Shown piece by piece: positions 7,174-14,528 of a DNA stretch of 17,777 nt. Origin of the DNA: Caryophanales bacterium UBA4365 (GTDB lineage Bacteria > Bacillota_I > Bacilli_A > RFN20 > CAG-826); NCBI GenBank assembly GCA_002393905.1, contig DGSJ01000001.1, forward strand, positions 1 to 17,777, written 5' to 3'. A model generated the notes under the pieces. That model was given only the letters and a program-made list of their open reading frames with translations, searched no databases and was not told the DNA's origin. Within the stretch, counting starts at the first letter, position 1. Every line of letters starts with the position of its first letter. The position numbers were made by a program, and so were the translations under genes.

Positions 7174-8076
7174 ATGCAACTAGTTATTCTTGCTGCTGGA
7201 ATGGGTTCCCGTTTCGGTGGATTAAAACAAATGGAAAAAATGGATGAAGCGGGTAACTTTTTACTCGATTACTCCGTTCATGACGCTAAATTAGCTGGTT
7301 TCACATCAGTTATTTTCGTTATTAAGAAAGCCTTTTATCAAGCTTTTAAAGACACAATCGGTAAAAGAGTCGAAAAGATTATTGAAACTCACTACGCCTT
7401 CCAAGAAATGGATGATCTTCCAAAAGGATATAAAGTTCCAGAAGGAAGAGAAAAACCATGGGGAACCGCCCACGCGATTTATGCTGCTCGTGATTTAATT
7501 AAAGAAGATTTTATTATTATCAATGGTGACGACTACTATGGACAACAAACCTACCAAGTCGCTGCTAATTATCTAAGAGGTTTAAAATCCAATAAAGAAG
7601 GACAATACGTCAACGTGGCCTTTAAAGTCGCTAACACGATGACCGAAAACGGATCCGTGAAACGTGGTGTCTGTTTCTATGATAAAGATTTATATCTTAC
7701 AAAGATGATTGAATCATCTGTGGAAAGAAACGCGAAAGGTGAAGTCGAATGCACACCTCTTGATGGAGGAGATTCCTTCATTGTCCCAGATGATCAATTA
7801 GTTTCCATGAATCTTTTTGCTTTTAGCAAAGACATTATTAAACGTTTGGAAGAACGTTTCCCAGCTTGGTTAGATAAACATGGCCAAACTCTTAAAGATG
7901 AATGGCTCATCCCATCCGTTGTTTCTGAACTTGTTGAAGAAGGTAAAGCATCCTTAAAACTCTTATCCACTCCAGACGTTTGGTTTGGTGTCACTTATAA
8001 AGAAGATAAGGATTTTGTTGTTGCTTCTTTAAAGAAACTTGTGGAGAAGGGTTTATACAAAAAAGGCCTCTATTAA
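7174..8076 (+). CDS. Sugar-phosphate-type nucleotidyltransferase
   Basis: A 300-residue cytoplasmic protein of the NTP_transferase (GT-A-like Rossmann) fold. The N-terminal nucleotide-binding signature is LAAGMGSRFGGLKQ (residues 6-19), with the Gly-rich loop and the conserved Arg and Lys. KPWGTAHA follows at residues 94-101, and the metal-binding GDD of INGDDYYG is at 118-120. These enzymes move a nucleoside monophosphate from NTP onto a phosphorylated sugar or alcohol and release pyrophosphate, making activated precursors for surface polymers. The substrate is not readable, as there are no neighbouring sugar-pathway genes. Length is normal and no part looks missing. Upstream is AT-rich and the ribosome binding site (GAGGT, 12 bases before the ATG) is modest. 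It is followed by the leader of the rimP operon, whose second hairpin may also serve as its terminator. Confidence 0.85.
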   Translation: MQLVILAAGMGSRFGGLKQMEKMDEAGNFLLDYSVHDAKLAGFTSVIFVIKKAFYQAFKDTIGKRVEKIIETHYAFQEMDDLPKGYKVPEGREKPWGTAHAIYAARDLIKEDFIIINGDDYYGQQTYQVAANYLRGLKSNKEGQYVNVAFKVANTMTENGSVKRGVCFYDKDLYLTKMIESSVERNAKGEVECTPLDGGDSFIVPDDQLVSMNLFAFSKDIIKRLEERFPAWLDKHGQTLKDEWLIPSVVSELVEEGKASLKLLSTPDVWFGVTYKEDKDFVVASLKKLVEKGLYKKGLY

Positions 8077-8086
8077 TAAATAATAG

Positions 8087-8114
8087 TTGCAACTTCGTTT
8101 GTATTTGATATCAT
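8087..8114 (+). promoter_or_regulatory. Promoter of the rimP-nusA-infB-rbfA operon
   Basis: TTGCAA (8087-8092), a 16-base spacer, then TATCAT (8109-8114, five of six). The same -35 hexamer is used by the minus-strand promoter at 7104. The predicted start is near 8121, exactly at the foot of a UUCG hairpin. Confidence 0.55.
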
Positions 8115-8117
8115 TAT

Positions 8118-8177
8118 GTTGCTCACTTCGGTGAGTAACTCTTGTTGTTAAGAGTGCCACGCGGCACTCTTTAATTT
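8118..8177 (+). promoter_or_regulatory. Structured leader of the rimP operon (candidate attenuator)
   Basis: Two hairpins lie between the promoter and rimP. The first (8118-8139) is GTTGCTCAC/GTGAGTAAC around a TTCG tetraloop, with one wobble pair. The second (8150-8171) is AAGAGTGCC/GGCACTCTT around ACGC, followed by TAATTT, so it looks like a terminator with a poor T-run. A third pairing, ACTCTT (8138-8143) with AAGAGT (8150-8155), would use bases from both and exclude them. Either the second hairpin ends the nucleotidyltransferase transcript, or it attenuates the nusA operon. Attenuation and NusA autocontrol are known for rimP-nusA in E. coli. Its presence here is inference. Confidence 0.5.
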
Positions 8178-8194
8178 ATTAAAAGGGGTTAGAA

Positions 8195-8656
8195 ATGGGT
8201 ATTGAAGAACGTGTTTTAGACTTAATCAAGGCGCCAATTCTTGCTTTAGGTTATAGCGATGTTGCTGTGTCCTACAAGAAAGAAATGGGAACGTTTTATC
8301 TACGTGTCATGATTGATAAGGAAGAAGTGATCTCCCTAGAAGAAATCATCACGGTAAACGATCTAATTAGTCCATTGCTCGACAAAGCGGATTTAATCCA
8401 AAACGAATATGTTTTAGATGTCACAAGCTTTGGAGCGGAAAAACCGATTAAACTTGGTGAGTTAGAAAAATACGTTGGAAAATATGTCCATTTCCATTTG
8501 TCTCACCCTCTTAAGGGTGAAAACATTCTTGAAGGAGATCTCGATGAAGTTAATTCTGATATCGTTAAACTCTCCTTCAGAGTGAAAACTCGTCTTGTCA
8601 AAGTCGAAATCCCACGCAAGGATATCGACGATGCCAGACTCGCAATTAAATTTTAA
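8195..8656 (+). CDS. rimP: Ribosome maturation factor RimP
   Basis: A 153-residue protein matching RimP in length and order. It has an N-terminal alpha/beta domain with 'LRVMIDKEEVISLEEI' (family 'vyID...gv.ledc'), then 'EYVLDVTSFGAEKPI' in place of the usual 'YxLEVSSPGxxRPL'. A C-terminal SH3-like barrel begins near 'YVGKYVHFHL'. RimP binds the free 30S precursor and helps it mature. The SPG core has drifted to SFG, but the surrounding pattern holds. AAGGGG precedes the ATG. It is the first gene of the operon, 38 bases before nusA, the standard place for rimP in Bacillota. Confidence 0.9.
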   Translation: MGIEERVLDLIKAPILALGYSDVAVSYKKEMGTFYLRVMIDKEEVISLEEIITVNDLISPLLDKADLIQNEYVLDVTSFGAEKPIKLGELEKYVGKYVHFHLSHPLKGENILEGDLDEVNSDIVKLSFRVKTRLVKVEIPRKDIDDARLAIKF

Positions 8657-8694
8657 TTTAATAAAACTGCATTTGTTATAAAGGAGAATAAACA

Positions 8695-10320
8695 ATGGAT
8701 GCAACAAAATTCTTAGAAGCTCTCGATGAACTCGAAGCGCAAAAAGGCATTTCTAAACAATCAATTATTGATGCCTTAAAAGAATCACTCCGTAAAGCCT
8801 ACGCGAAACAATTAGGCGGTGGAGATGATGCGGATATTCGTGTCGAAATTACCGAAGATCCAGCAGCCATCAAAATGGAACTTGTCAAGAAAGTCGTCAA
8901 AGACGTAGAAGATGACTACCTTGAAATTTCCGAAGAAGATGCCAAGAAAATTAATAAAAAACTTAAAGCAGGTGATGAATACCACGAAGAAGTGAACGTT
9001 GAAGATTTAAAACGTTTAACTGCTTTAATCGTTAAATCTGTCTTAAGACAGAAACTTGCCGAAGCTGAAAAACTTGCTTTATATGAATCCCATAAAGATA
9101 AAGTCGGCGAAATGATTACCGGTGTTGTCGAAAAATGTGATGATCGCGGAGCGATCGTGAACATTGGTCGTACATCGATGTATCTTTCACGTAGAGAACT
9201 CATTGGTGACGAAATGTTTAATATCGGCGACCCAATTCGTTTATATGTGAGCCAAGTCTCCACAAGCGAAAAAGGACCAATGGTTCGTGTTTCCCGTAGT
9301 GATGCTGGCTATTTACGTCGTCTTTTTGAAGAAGAAGTTTCTGATATTTATAACGGAACTGTCATCATCAAAAACCTCGTTCGTGAAGCCGGAATCCGTA
9401 GTAAAGTTGCTGTTTACAGCAACGATGTCAACGTTGACTGTGTTGGCTCCTGTATTGGAGTTAACGGAAGCAACATCCAAAAAATCGTCGCTCAACTCGG
9501 CAATAGCCGTGATAAAGAAAAGATTGATATCATTTCTTATTCTCCAAATGATTATCTTTTCATTATCGATGCTCTTCGCCCAGCAACCGTGACTAACATC
9601 TATTTAGATGAAGAAAATAAACAAGCCATCGCCATTGTTCCAACTGGCCAACTTTCTTTAGCCATTGGACGTAAGGGTGCCAATGCTCGTTTAGCTTGTA
9701 AATTAACTGGCTGGAACATTGATATTAAAGAAGAACACGAAATGGCTGATCTTGGAGTCGAATTCAAATCTCTTGAAAAGATCCAAGAAGAAGAAAAGGT
9801 TCGTGCTCAAAAAGAAAAATACGAGAAGTATCTTGCTCAAGTTAAAGCTGCTCGCGAACAAGAATCTGCTCTGGAAACAGGCAATGAAAAAGCCAAACCA
9901 AGACAAATTCTTGATGAAGAAGTTCAAGAAGAAAAACCAGTTGTTGAAGTCTCTCAACCAAAGGTTGAAGAACCAGCTCCAGAAGCTCCTAAAGCTGAAG
10001 TTAAAGAAACTAAGGTTCGTACAACAACCACTCTTGAATCCTTAGAAGCTGAACTTGATAAGGAACAAAAGAAAGAAGCTTTCAAAGCCACTCAAAAGAC
10101 TAGTAAACGTCCACGTAAGATTACTGAAGACGAAGTCGAACACGAAAAAGTGGAAGAAGCTAAACCAGTTAAAAAAGAACCACAAATGTCTATTTATACT
10201 GATGAAGAATTGGCTCGTATGGAAGAGGAAGACGAATTCTTCGATGACGAATACGAAGATGATGAAGAAGAAATCGACTACGACGAATACGACCAATACT
10301 ACGATGATGACGATAAATAA
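8695..10320 (+). CDS. nusA: Transcription termination/antitermination factor NusA with long charged C-terminal tail
   Basis: A 541-residue protein. The RNA-polymerase-binding N-terminal domain covers about residues 1-125. An S1 domain starts near 137 ('VGEMITGVVEKCDDRGAIVNIG'), and two KH domains follow. The KH1 loop is C253-IGVNG (families usually have CVGPRG/KG). The KH2 loop is AIGRKGAN from residue 323. NusA binds RNA polymerase and nascent RNA and modulates pausing, termination and antitermination. The core ends near residue 350. The remaining ~190 residues are low-complexity: a charged helix-like EEK stretch, a Pro/Glu/Lys section, then a terminal block of almost only Asp, Glu and Tyr. 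That tail is absent from the 371-residue B. subtilis protein and unlike the two repeat domains of E. coli NusA. AAGGAG sits eight bases before the ATG. infB follows after 34 bases, without ylxR or ylxQ. Confidence 0.95.
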   Translation: MDATKFLEALDELEAQKGISKQSIIDALKESLRKAYAKQLGGGDDADIRVEITEDPAAIKMELVKKVVKDVEDDYLEISEEDAKKINKKLKAGDEYHEEVNVEDLKRLTALIVKSVLRQKLAEAEKLALYESHKDKVGEMITGVVEKCDDRGAIVNIGRTSMYLSRRELIGDEMFNIGDPIRLYVSQVSTSEKGPMVRVSRSDAGYLRRLFEEEVSDIYNGTVIIKNLVREAGIRSKVAVYSNDVNVDCVGSCIGVNGSNIQKIVAQLGNSRDKEKIDIISYSPNDYLFIIDALRPATVTNIYLDEENKQAIAIVPTGQLSLAIGRKGANARLACKLTGWNIDIKEEHEMADLGVEFKSLEKIQEEEKVRAQKEKYEKYLAQVKAAREQESALETGNEKAKPRQILDEEVQEEKPVVEVSQPKVEEPAPEAPKAEVKETKVRTTTTLESLEAELDKEQKKEAFKATQKTSKRPRKITEDEVEHEKVEEAKPVKKEPQMSIYTDEELARMEEEDEFFDDEYEDDEEEIDYDEYDQYYDDDDK

Positions 10321-10354
10321 TATCGTTTTCTAGTAGGAAAGGAGGAAGTTAGAT

Positions 10355-12184
10355 ATGGCCAAAAAAGATTTTCGAAAAAGCAATATCCCAACATCTCAAA
10401 ACCAAAAAGAACAAACTAACCGCGTGAATAACGGTGTGTTTGTTTTCACCCGTAGCATGACTGTTAGCGAACTTGCCAAAGAACTTGGTATTAACGTTAA
10501 CGATATCATTAAATTTCTTTTCTTAGAAAAGAAGATGATGGTTACCATCAACCAAAACCTTGATGATGAAACTATTGGTCTCATTTGTCTTCAATTCGGT
10601 TTTGACTTTAAGAAAGAAAAGATTGTTTCTGAAGAACAATTCGAAGAAGTTGAAATCGTTGATAAACCAGAAGACTTAAAACCTCGACCAGCTGTTGTCA
10701 CCATTATGGGTCACGTTGACCATGGTAAAACAACCTTGATTGACGCTATTCGTTCATCACACCTTGTTGATAGTGAAGTTGGTGGAATTTCCCAAGCCAT
10801 TGGTGCTTACCAAAAAGAAATCAATGGACAAAAAATTACATTCTTAGACACTCCAGGACACGAAGCGTTTACTGCGATGAGAAGTCGTGGTGCTGCGGTT
10901 ACTGACATTGTTGTTTTAGTTGTCGCCGCCGATGACGGAGTCATGCCGCAAACAATCGAGGCGATTGACCACGCTAAAGCAGCTGGAGTCCCAATCATTG
11001 TCGCAATCAACAAGATTGATAAGGAAGGTGCTGATCCAAACCGAATCAAAACTGAATTAATGTCTTATGACATTATTGCTGAAGAATATGGCGGAAATAA
11101 TATCTGCTGTGAAATCTCCGCAAAGAAGAATATTGGTATTAAAGAACTTCTAGAATCCATCCTTTTAGTCGCAGAAATGCAAGAACTGAAAGCTAACCCA
11201 AATCGTTATGCGATTGGTACAGTTATTGAAGCAAATCTCGACAAAGGTGAGGGTCCAAAAGCAACACTTCTTGTCCAAAACGGAACACTTTCTTTCCAAG
11301 ACTACGTTGTCGTTGGTACAGCATATGGAAAGATTCGTCGTATGACGAATGAACATAAGAAGATTCTTAAAGAAGCTAAACCATCCACACCAGTTGTGGT
11401 TATTGGTTTAAGTGAAGTACCAAACGCTGGTGATAAATTCATGGCTTTCCCAACGGAAAAGCAAGCTCGTGAAATCGCTGAAAAGCGTGCATTAATTAAG
11501 AAACAAAATGAACAAGGCGCTCAAGCGGCCGCAACCTTAGAAAAACTTTACAGCAAAATTACTGAAAGTAATGGTGAAGTCCAAGAAGTAAATATTGTTC
11601 TTAAAGCTGATACAACAGGATCTGCTGAAGCAGTTAAAGCTAGCTTAGATAAATTAAGTAACGATCAAGTTCATATTAACGTTATTCATAGTAGCGCAGG
11701 TGCGATTACCAATAACGACATTATGCTTGCTAGTGCATCAAATGCGATTATCTATGGCTTTAATGTTCGTCCGACCGCAATGGTCCAAGCCAAAGCCGAA
11801 GAAGAAGGCGTTGAAATTCGATTACATCGAATCATCTACGCTCTAACTGAGGAAATGGAAGCTGCCATTAAAGGTATGTATAAGAAAGAACAAGTGGAAA
11901 AAGTTATTGGACAAGCAGAAGTTCGTTCATTAATTAAGATTTCCAAAGTCGGTACAGTTGCTGGATCTTATGTCACCTCCGGTGTCATTAAATCTGGTTC
12001 TAGTGTCCGCGTTCTTCGTGATGGTGTCATTGTCTATGAAGGCAAATTAAATTCTCTTAAGAGATTTAAAGATGACGCTAAAGAAGTTAAAGAAGGATTC
12101 GAATGTGGTATGACCATTGAAAACTTTAACGATATTAAAGAAAACGATGTCATTGAAGCATACGAAATGGTGGAGAAAGAATAA
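10355..12184 (+). CDS. infB: Translation initiation factor IF-2
   Basis: A 609-residue protein. A short N-terminal region holds one IF2-N type helix module (about residues 33-85, '[22 protein letters not shown]'). The GTPase domain shows G1 GHVDHGKT (119-126), G3 DTPG from 165 and G4 NKID (219-222). Domains II-IV follow, including the fMet-tRNA-binding C-terminal barrel ('[21 protein letters not shown]'). IF-2 carries initiator tRNA to the 30S subunit and drives subunit joining by GTP hydrolysis. It is a short form compared with about 716 residues in B. subtilis, lacking most of the variable N-terminal extension. AAAGGAGG lies nine bases before the ATG. The stop overlaps the rbfA start (TAATG), so the two are translationally coupled. 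Confidence 0.97.
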   Translation: MAKKDFRKSNIPTSQNQKEQTNRVNNGVFVFTRSMTVSELAKELGINVNDIIKFLFLEKKMMVTINQNLDDETIGLICLQFGFDFKKEKIVSEEQFEEVEIVDKPEDLKPRPAVVTIMGHVDHGKTTLIDAIRSSHLVDSEVGGISQAIGAYQKEINGQKITFLDTPGHEAFTAMRSRGAAVTDIVVLVVAADDGVMPQTIEAIDHAKAAGVPIIVAINKIDKEGADPNRIKTELMSYDIIAEEYGGNNICCEISAKKNIGIKELLESILLVAEMQELKANPNRYAIGTVIEANLDKGEGPKATLLVQNGTLSFQDYVVVGTAYGKIRRMTNEHKKILKEAKPSTPVVVIGLSEVPNAGDKFMAFPTEKQAREIAEKRALIKKQNEQGAQAAATLEKLYSKITESNGEVQEVNIVLKADTTGSAEAVKASLDKLSNDQVHINVIHSSAGAITNNDIMLASASNAIIYGFNVRPTAMVQAKAEEEGVEIRLHRIIYALTEEMEAAIKGMYKKEQVEKVIGQAEVRSLIKISKVGTVAGSYVTSGVIKSGSSVRVLRDGVIVYEGKLNSLKRFKDDAKEVKEGFECGMTIENFNDIKENDVIEAYEMVEKE

Positions 12185-12540
12185 TGGCTGATCGTACACA
12201 ACGTATCCAGTCAATTATCGGAAAGAATATTTCTGAGATCATCCAGTTCGAACTAAAGAACCCAAGAATTGGTTTTTGTACAGTGAGTGAAGTCTGGGTG
12301 AGTAGCGATTTTTCTTACGCTAGAGTCTATGTGACTTTCTTAGGAGCAAAATATCCTAAACAAAACCTCGAAGAATTAAATAAAACTCGTGGTTATGTTC
12401 GCTCTTCCTTAGCCAAGAAAATCGACATTAGAAAAACTCCAGAAATTACCTTCTATCTAGATGAAACATATGAAAAAATGAACCATCTTGATGAGGTATT
12501 AAAAAAGGAGTCCGAACAACTTCAAAAAATGAAGAAATAA
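12184..12540 (+). CDS. rbfA: 30S ribosome-binding factor RbfA
   Basis: A 118-residue protein with the KH-like RbfA fold: 'RTQRIQSIIGKNISEIIQFELKNPRIGFCTVSEVWVSSDFSYARVYVTFLG' followed by 'GYVRSSLAKKIDIRKTPEITFYLDET', which are family hallmarks. RbfA binds the 30S precursor near the 16S 5' helix during late assembly, the same process as RimP in this operon. Its ATG overlaps the infB stop by one base. It converges on a minus-strand gene only five bases away. A minus-strand terminator-like hairpin overlaps its last codons, and its own terminator lies inside the convergent gene. Confidence 0.95.
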   Translation: MADRTQRIQSIIGKNISEIIQFELKNPRIGFCTVSEVWVSSDFSYARVYVTFLGAKYPKQNLEELNKTRGYVRSSLAKKIDIRKTPEITFYLDETYEKMNHLDEVLKKESEQLQKMKK

Positions 12541-12546
12541 TTCTTC
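12524..12546 (-). terminator. Possible weak terminator of the ttcA-like gene, overlapping the rbfA 3' end
   Basis: Read on the minus strand, GAAGAA and TTCTTC form a 6-bp stem (12546-12531) around TTAT. One base later six T follow (12529-12524). The stem has only two G-C pairs, so it is weak. Position and T-run are right for the minus-strand gene ending at 12546. Confidence 0.4.
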
Positions 12547-13664
12547 TATTTGAGATACTTAATAAGCTCGCCTCGGCGGGCTTTTTTATAACCTAAAGTT
12601 TTGTAGAATTCACTGTGACTAGATTTCTCTAAAATAACTGCATCAGCAAGATCAAAATGTTCAATCGTTGTTTCTAAGTAATGAATGATATTTTGACGAT
12701 TTTTCTTTGATTCACGAATGAACTCTAAATCGCAAATTAACCGAGAATTGCTGGTTGTTTTCATCGACAAAACCCCAATAGGTTGGTTAATTTTGTAAAT
12801 AATAAAACGTTCACGATCATCATTAAAATTAGTGATATTTAATTTGTTTCTGAGCTGTTGTTCAAGTAAAGCATCTTTAGCCGAAATAACTGGGTGAAGA
12901 GACAAATCTTTTCGTTCAATTTTAAAGTAGTAATCTTGGTAATAAAGAACTTCTTTTTCATAGTTTTCAAGCATCGAGAAAAAGTTCTTTTTTGCCATCG
13001 GATATTTAGCATAAATTTCCTTTAGCATTTGTTTCATTTCAGCACGCATTGTATTGCCATCATTTGGACAATGAGACGGGAAGGCTGGAATGCCTTCTTC
13101 TTTGACACATCGAATAATTTGATCTTCATGACAAAGAATCAGTGGTCGAATAAACTCAATTCCGCTTCTTTCTAGAAACATTTTTGGTTGGAATGTAGCA
13201 AATCGACCACCAAAAATCTGGTTCATCATTAATGTTTCAACAGCATCATCGCCATGATGAGCAAAAGCAACTTTATTGCAGCCTAGTTCATGAGCAGTCT
13301 TATTAATGGCCGCTTTTTTCATTCTTGAACAGATTGAACATGGTAGGTGTGGTGCATCTTTTTGTTGAACTTTCAGGATTTGATAAACCTCTTTTGAATC
13401 AACAACATGAAGCTTAAGACCTAAAGAAGCAACATATTTCTCCATTTCTCTAGAATCAAAACCAGGAAAACCGAGATCAAGAATTGCTGGAACGATCTCA
13501 AAATTGGCGCATTTAAACTTTTTATATTGATTTAAGGCATACAAAAGAAGCATCGAATCTTTTCCGCCTGAAACACCAATCATAATGCGATCTTTTTCAT
13601 TGAAAAAAGAGAACTTTTGATCAGCTTTTCTGATTTGACCTAAAATGGTTCGTATGGTTTTCAT
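12546..13664 (-). CDS. TtcA-like PP-loop tRNA thiolation enzyme with GNAT-like C-terminal domain
   Basis: A 372-residue protein. Residues about 1-245 match the TtcA family. The PP-loop is SGGKDS (32-37), which binds ATP. C109-S-I-C112 in 'PCSICSRMKKAAI' and C199 in 'PSHCPNDGN' correspond to the three [4Fe-4S] ligands of TtcA. 'FAHHGDDAVETLMMNQIFGG' (134-153) is the family core. TtcA adenylates and thiolates cytidine 32 in tRNA. The nucleotide target of this homologue is not known. TilS is less likely because TilS lacks the cysteines. Residues about 260-372 add an acetyltransferase-like region, with 'RFIIYKINQPIGVLSM', then a long helix, then 'FYKTLGYKKA' typical of the GNAT C-terminus. The acetyl-CoA loop (Q/RxxGxG/A) is not visible. 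The start overlaps the upstream PAP2 stop (ATGA), and the stop is TAG. Confidence 0.8.
   Translation of the reverse strand: MKTIRTILGQIRKADQKFSFFNEKDRIMIGVSGGKDSMLLLYALNQYKKFKCANFEIVPAILDLGFPGFDSREMEKYVASLGLKLHVVDSKEVYQILKVQQKDAPHLPCSICSRMKKAAINKTAHELGCNKVAFAHHGDDAVETLMMNQIFGGRFATFQPKMFLERSGIEFIRPLILCHEDQIIRCVKEEGIPAFPSHCPNDGNTMRAEMKQMLKEIYAKYPMAKKNFFSMLENYEKEVLYYQDYYFKIERKDLSLHPVISAKDALLEQQLRNKLNITNFNDDRERFIIYKINQPIGVLSMKTTSNSRLICDLEFIRESKKNRQNIIHYLETTIEHFDLADAVILEKSSHSEFYKTLGYKKARRGELIKYLK
12566..12587 (+). terminator. Terminator of the rimP-rbfA operon, inside the ttcA-like coding sequence
   Basis: GCTCGC and GCGGGC form a 6-bp GC-rich stem (one wobble) around CTCG, followed by six T. It lies 26 bases past the rbfA stop. 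On the other strand it encodes residues about 360-367 (Ala-Arg-Arg-Gly-Glu) of the ttcA-like protein, so one sequence serves as both terminator and codons. Confidence 0.85.
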
Positions 13665-14494
13665 GACGCTATTGTATCACTTTTATCTAAAAGATAATAT
13701 TTTGAAATATAAAAAGATAAAAAGACTAAAGCAAATCCTGTTAGGATATCCGTTGGGTAATGCATTCCTTCAAACAATCGCGAAATTCCTGTGGCAATAC
13801 CAAATAAAATTGTGATTAAAAGAACAATATATGATAGCTTTGTTTTACTAAAGTAAAGCGGTATTAAAGAAAAACAGATTGCAGTTGTTGCTCTAGCTGT
13901 ATGTCCGGAAGGGAATGATGAGTTAAATAAAAAGTTATTAATATAGAACCATGGTTTAAATTGGTTTGCATTTGCTAAATCAATGTAACGAATTCTTCCG
14001 AATATACATTTAATAATGTCGACACCTAATAGGCTAACTGAGGATGTAATTAGCATAATGAATAATATTTTTATGTGTTTTGGTAGCAACTTTTCACATT
14101 TTTGTTTAAGTTGTTTATTTAAATAAACACATAAAACACTAAACAAAAGATAAATAACAATACTTGGAACGAACATCCATGGAGCATAACTGTGCAAATG
14201 TGTCATTACTCCCATAAATGTTCCATAGATAAAAAGAAAACCTAGGCCGATATATGAGAAAATCGTTTTTGCTTTGGTATTGAACTTGAGATTTAATGCT
14301 AATCCAATTGTTGAATATATAATAAAAAACGGCATAAACATCGGACCAGTCGCTTCAAAAAAGATTCCATAACCTGTTTTTGGATTATATAAAGTGCTTG
14401 TTATTTGATAATCAAAGAATGTAAAAACAACCATCAATGCAATATAAAGCACTAAAAATGATAAAAGCAATGTCAGAAATACGTTTTTTCTCAT
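13661..14494 (-). CDS. PAP2-superfamily membrane phosphatase (all three motifs)
   Basis: A 277-residue protein with about six hydrophobic helices. Motif C1 is K162-x6-R169-Y170 (family RP). C2 is PSGH at 195-198. C3 is SR (238-239)-x5-H245-x3-D249. This is a complete active site for lipid-phosphate hydrolysis at the membrane. Candidate substrates are undecaprenyl pyrophosphate or phosphatidylglycerophosphate, which the sequence cannot separate. Its C1 motif is intact, unlike the PAP2 protein at 3176-3883. The stop is TGA and overlaps the ATG of the ttcA-like gene (ATGA), so the two form a coupled operon. The link with a tRNA-modification gene has no obvious logic. No Shine-Dalgarno sequence precedes its ATG, and the transcript is predicted to start only about three bases upstream of it. 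Third positions look more A/T-rich than in the neighbouring translation genes. Confidence 0.85.
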   Translation of the reverse strand: MRKNVFLTLLLSFLVLYIALMVVFTFFDYQITSTLYNPKTGYGIFFEATGPMFMPFFIIYSTIGLALNLKFNTKAKTIFSYIGLGFLFIYGTFMGVMTHLHSYAPWMFVPSIVIYLLFSVLCVYLNKQLKQKCEKLLPKHIKILFIMLITSSVSLLGVDIIKCIFGRIRYIDLANANQFKPWFYINNFLFNSSFPSGHTARATTAICFSLIPLYFSKTKLSYIVLLITILFGIATGISRLFEGMHYPTDILTGFALVFLSFYISKYYLLDKSDTIAS

Positions 14495-14503
14495 GTTAGA
14501 TAT

Positions 14504-14511
14504 ATTATAAT
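14504..14511. promoter_or_regulatory. Symmetrical shared -10 element for divergent truB and PAP2 genes
   Basis: ATTATAAT is its own reverse complement, so it gives TATAAT on the plus strand (14506-14511) and on the minus strand (14509-14504). It sits in a 34-bp gap between two divergent start codons. Predicted transcripts would start about 11 bases before truB and about 3 before the PAP2 gene. No convincing -35 is visible on either side. Confidence 0.45.
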
Positions 14512-14528
14512 TCTATATTAAATTTAAA

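Noticed and set aside
9703..10333. Lys/Asn-rich and Phe-rich reading frames over the NusA tail on both strands
   Set aside because: They are frame shadows of the GAA/GAT/AAA-rich codons of the NusA tail. None has a ribosome binding site or a recognisable family.
12546..13664. Annotation as tRNA lysidine synthetase TilS
   Set aside because: The PP-loop is shared, but the SGGKDS form, the CxxC pair and the later Cys fit TtcA rather than TilS.
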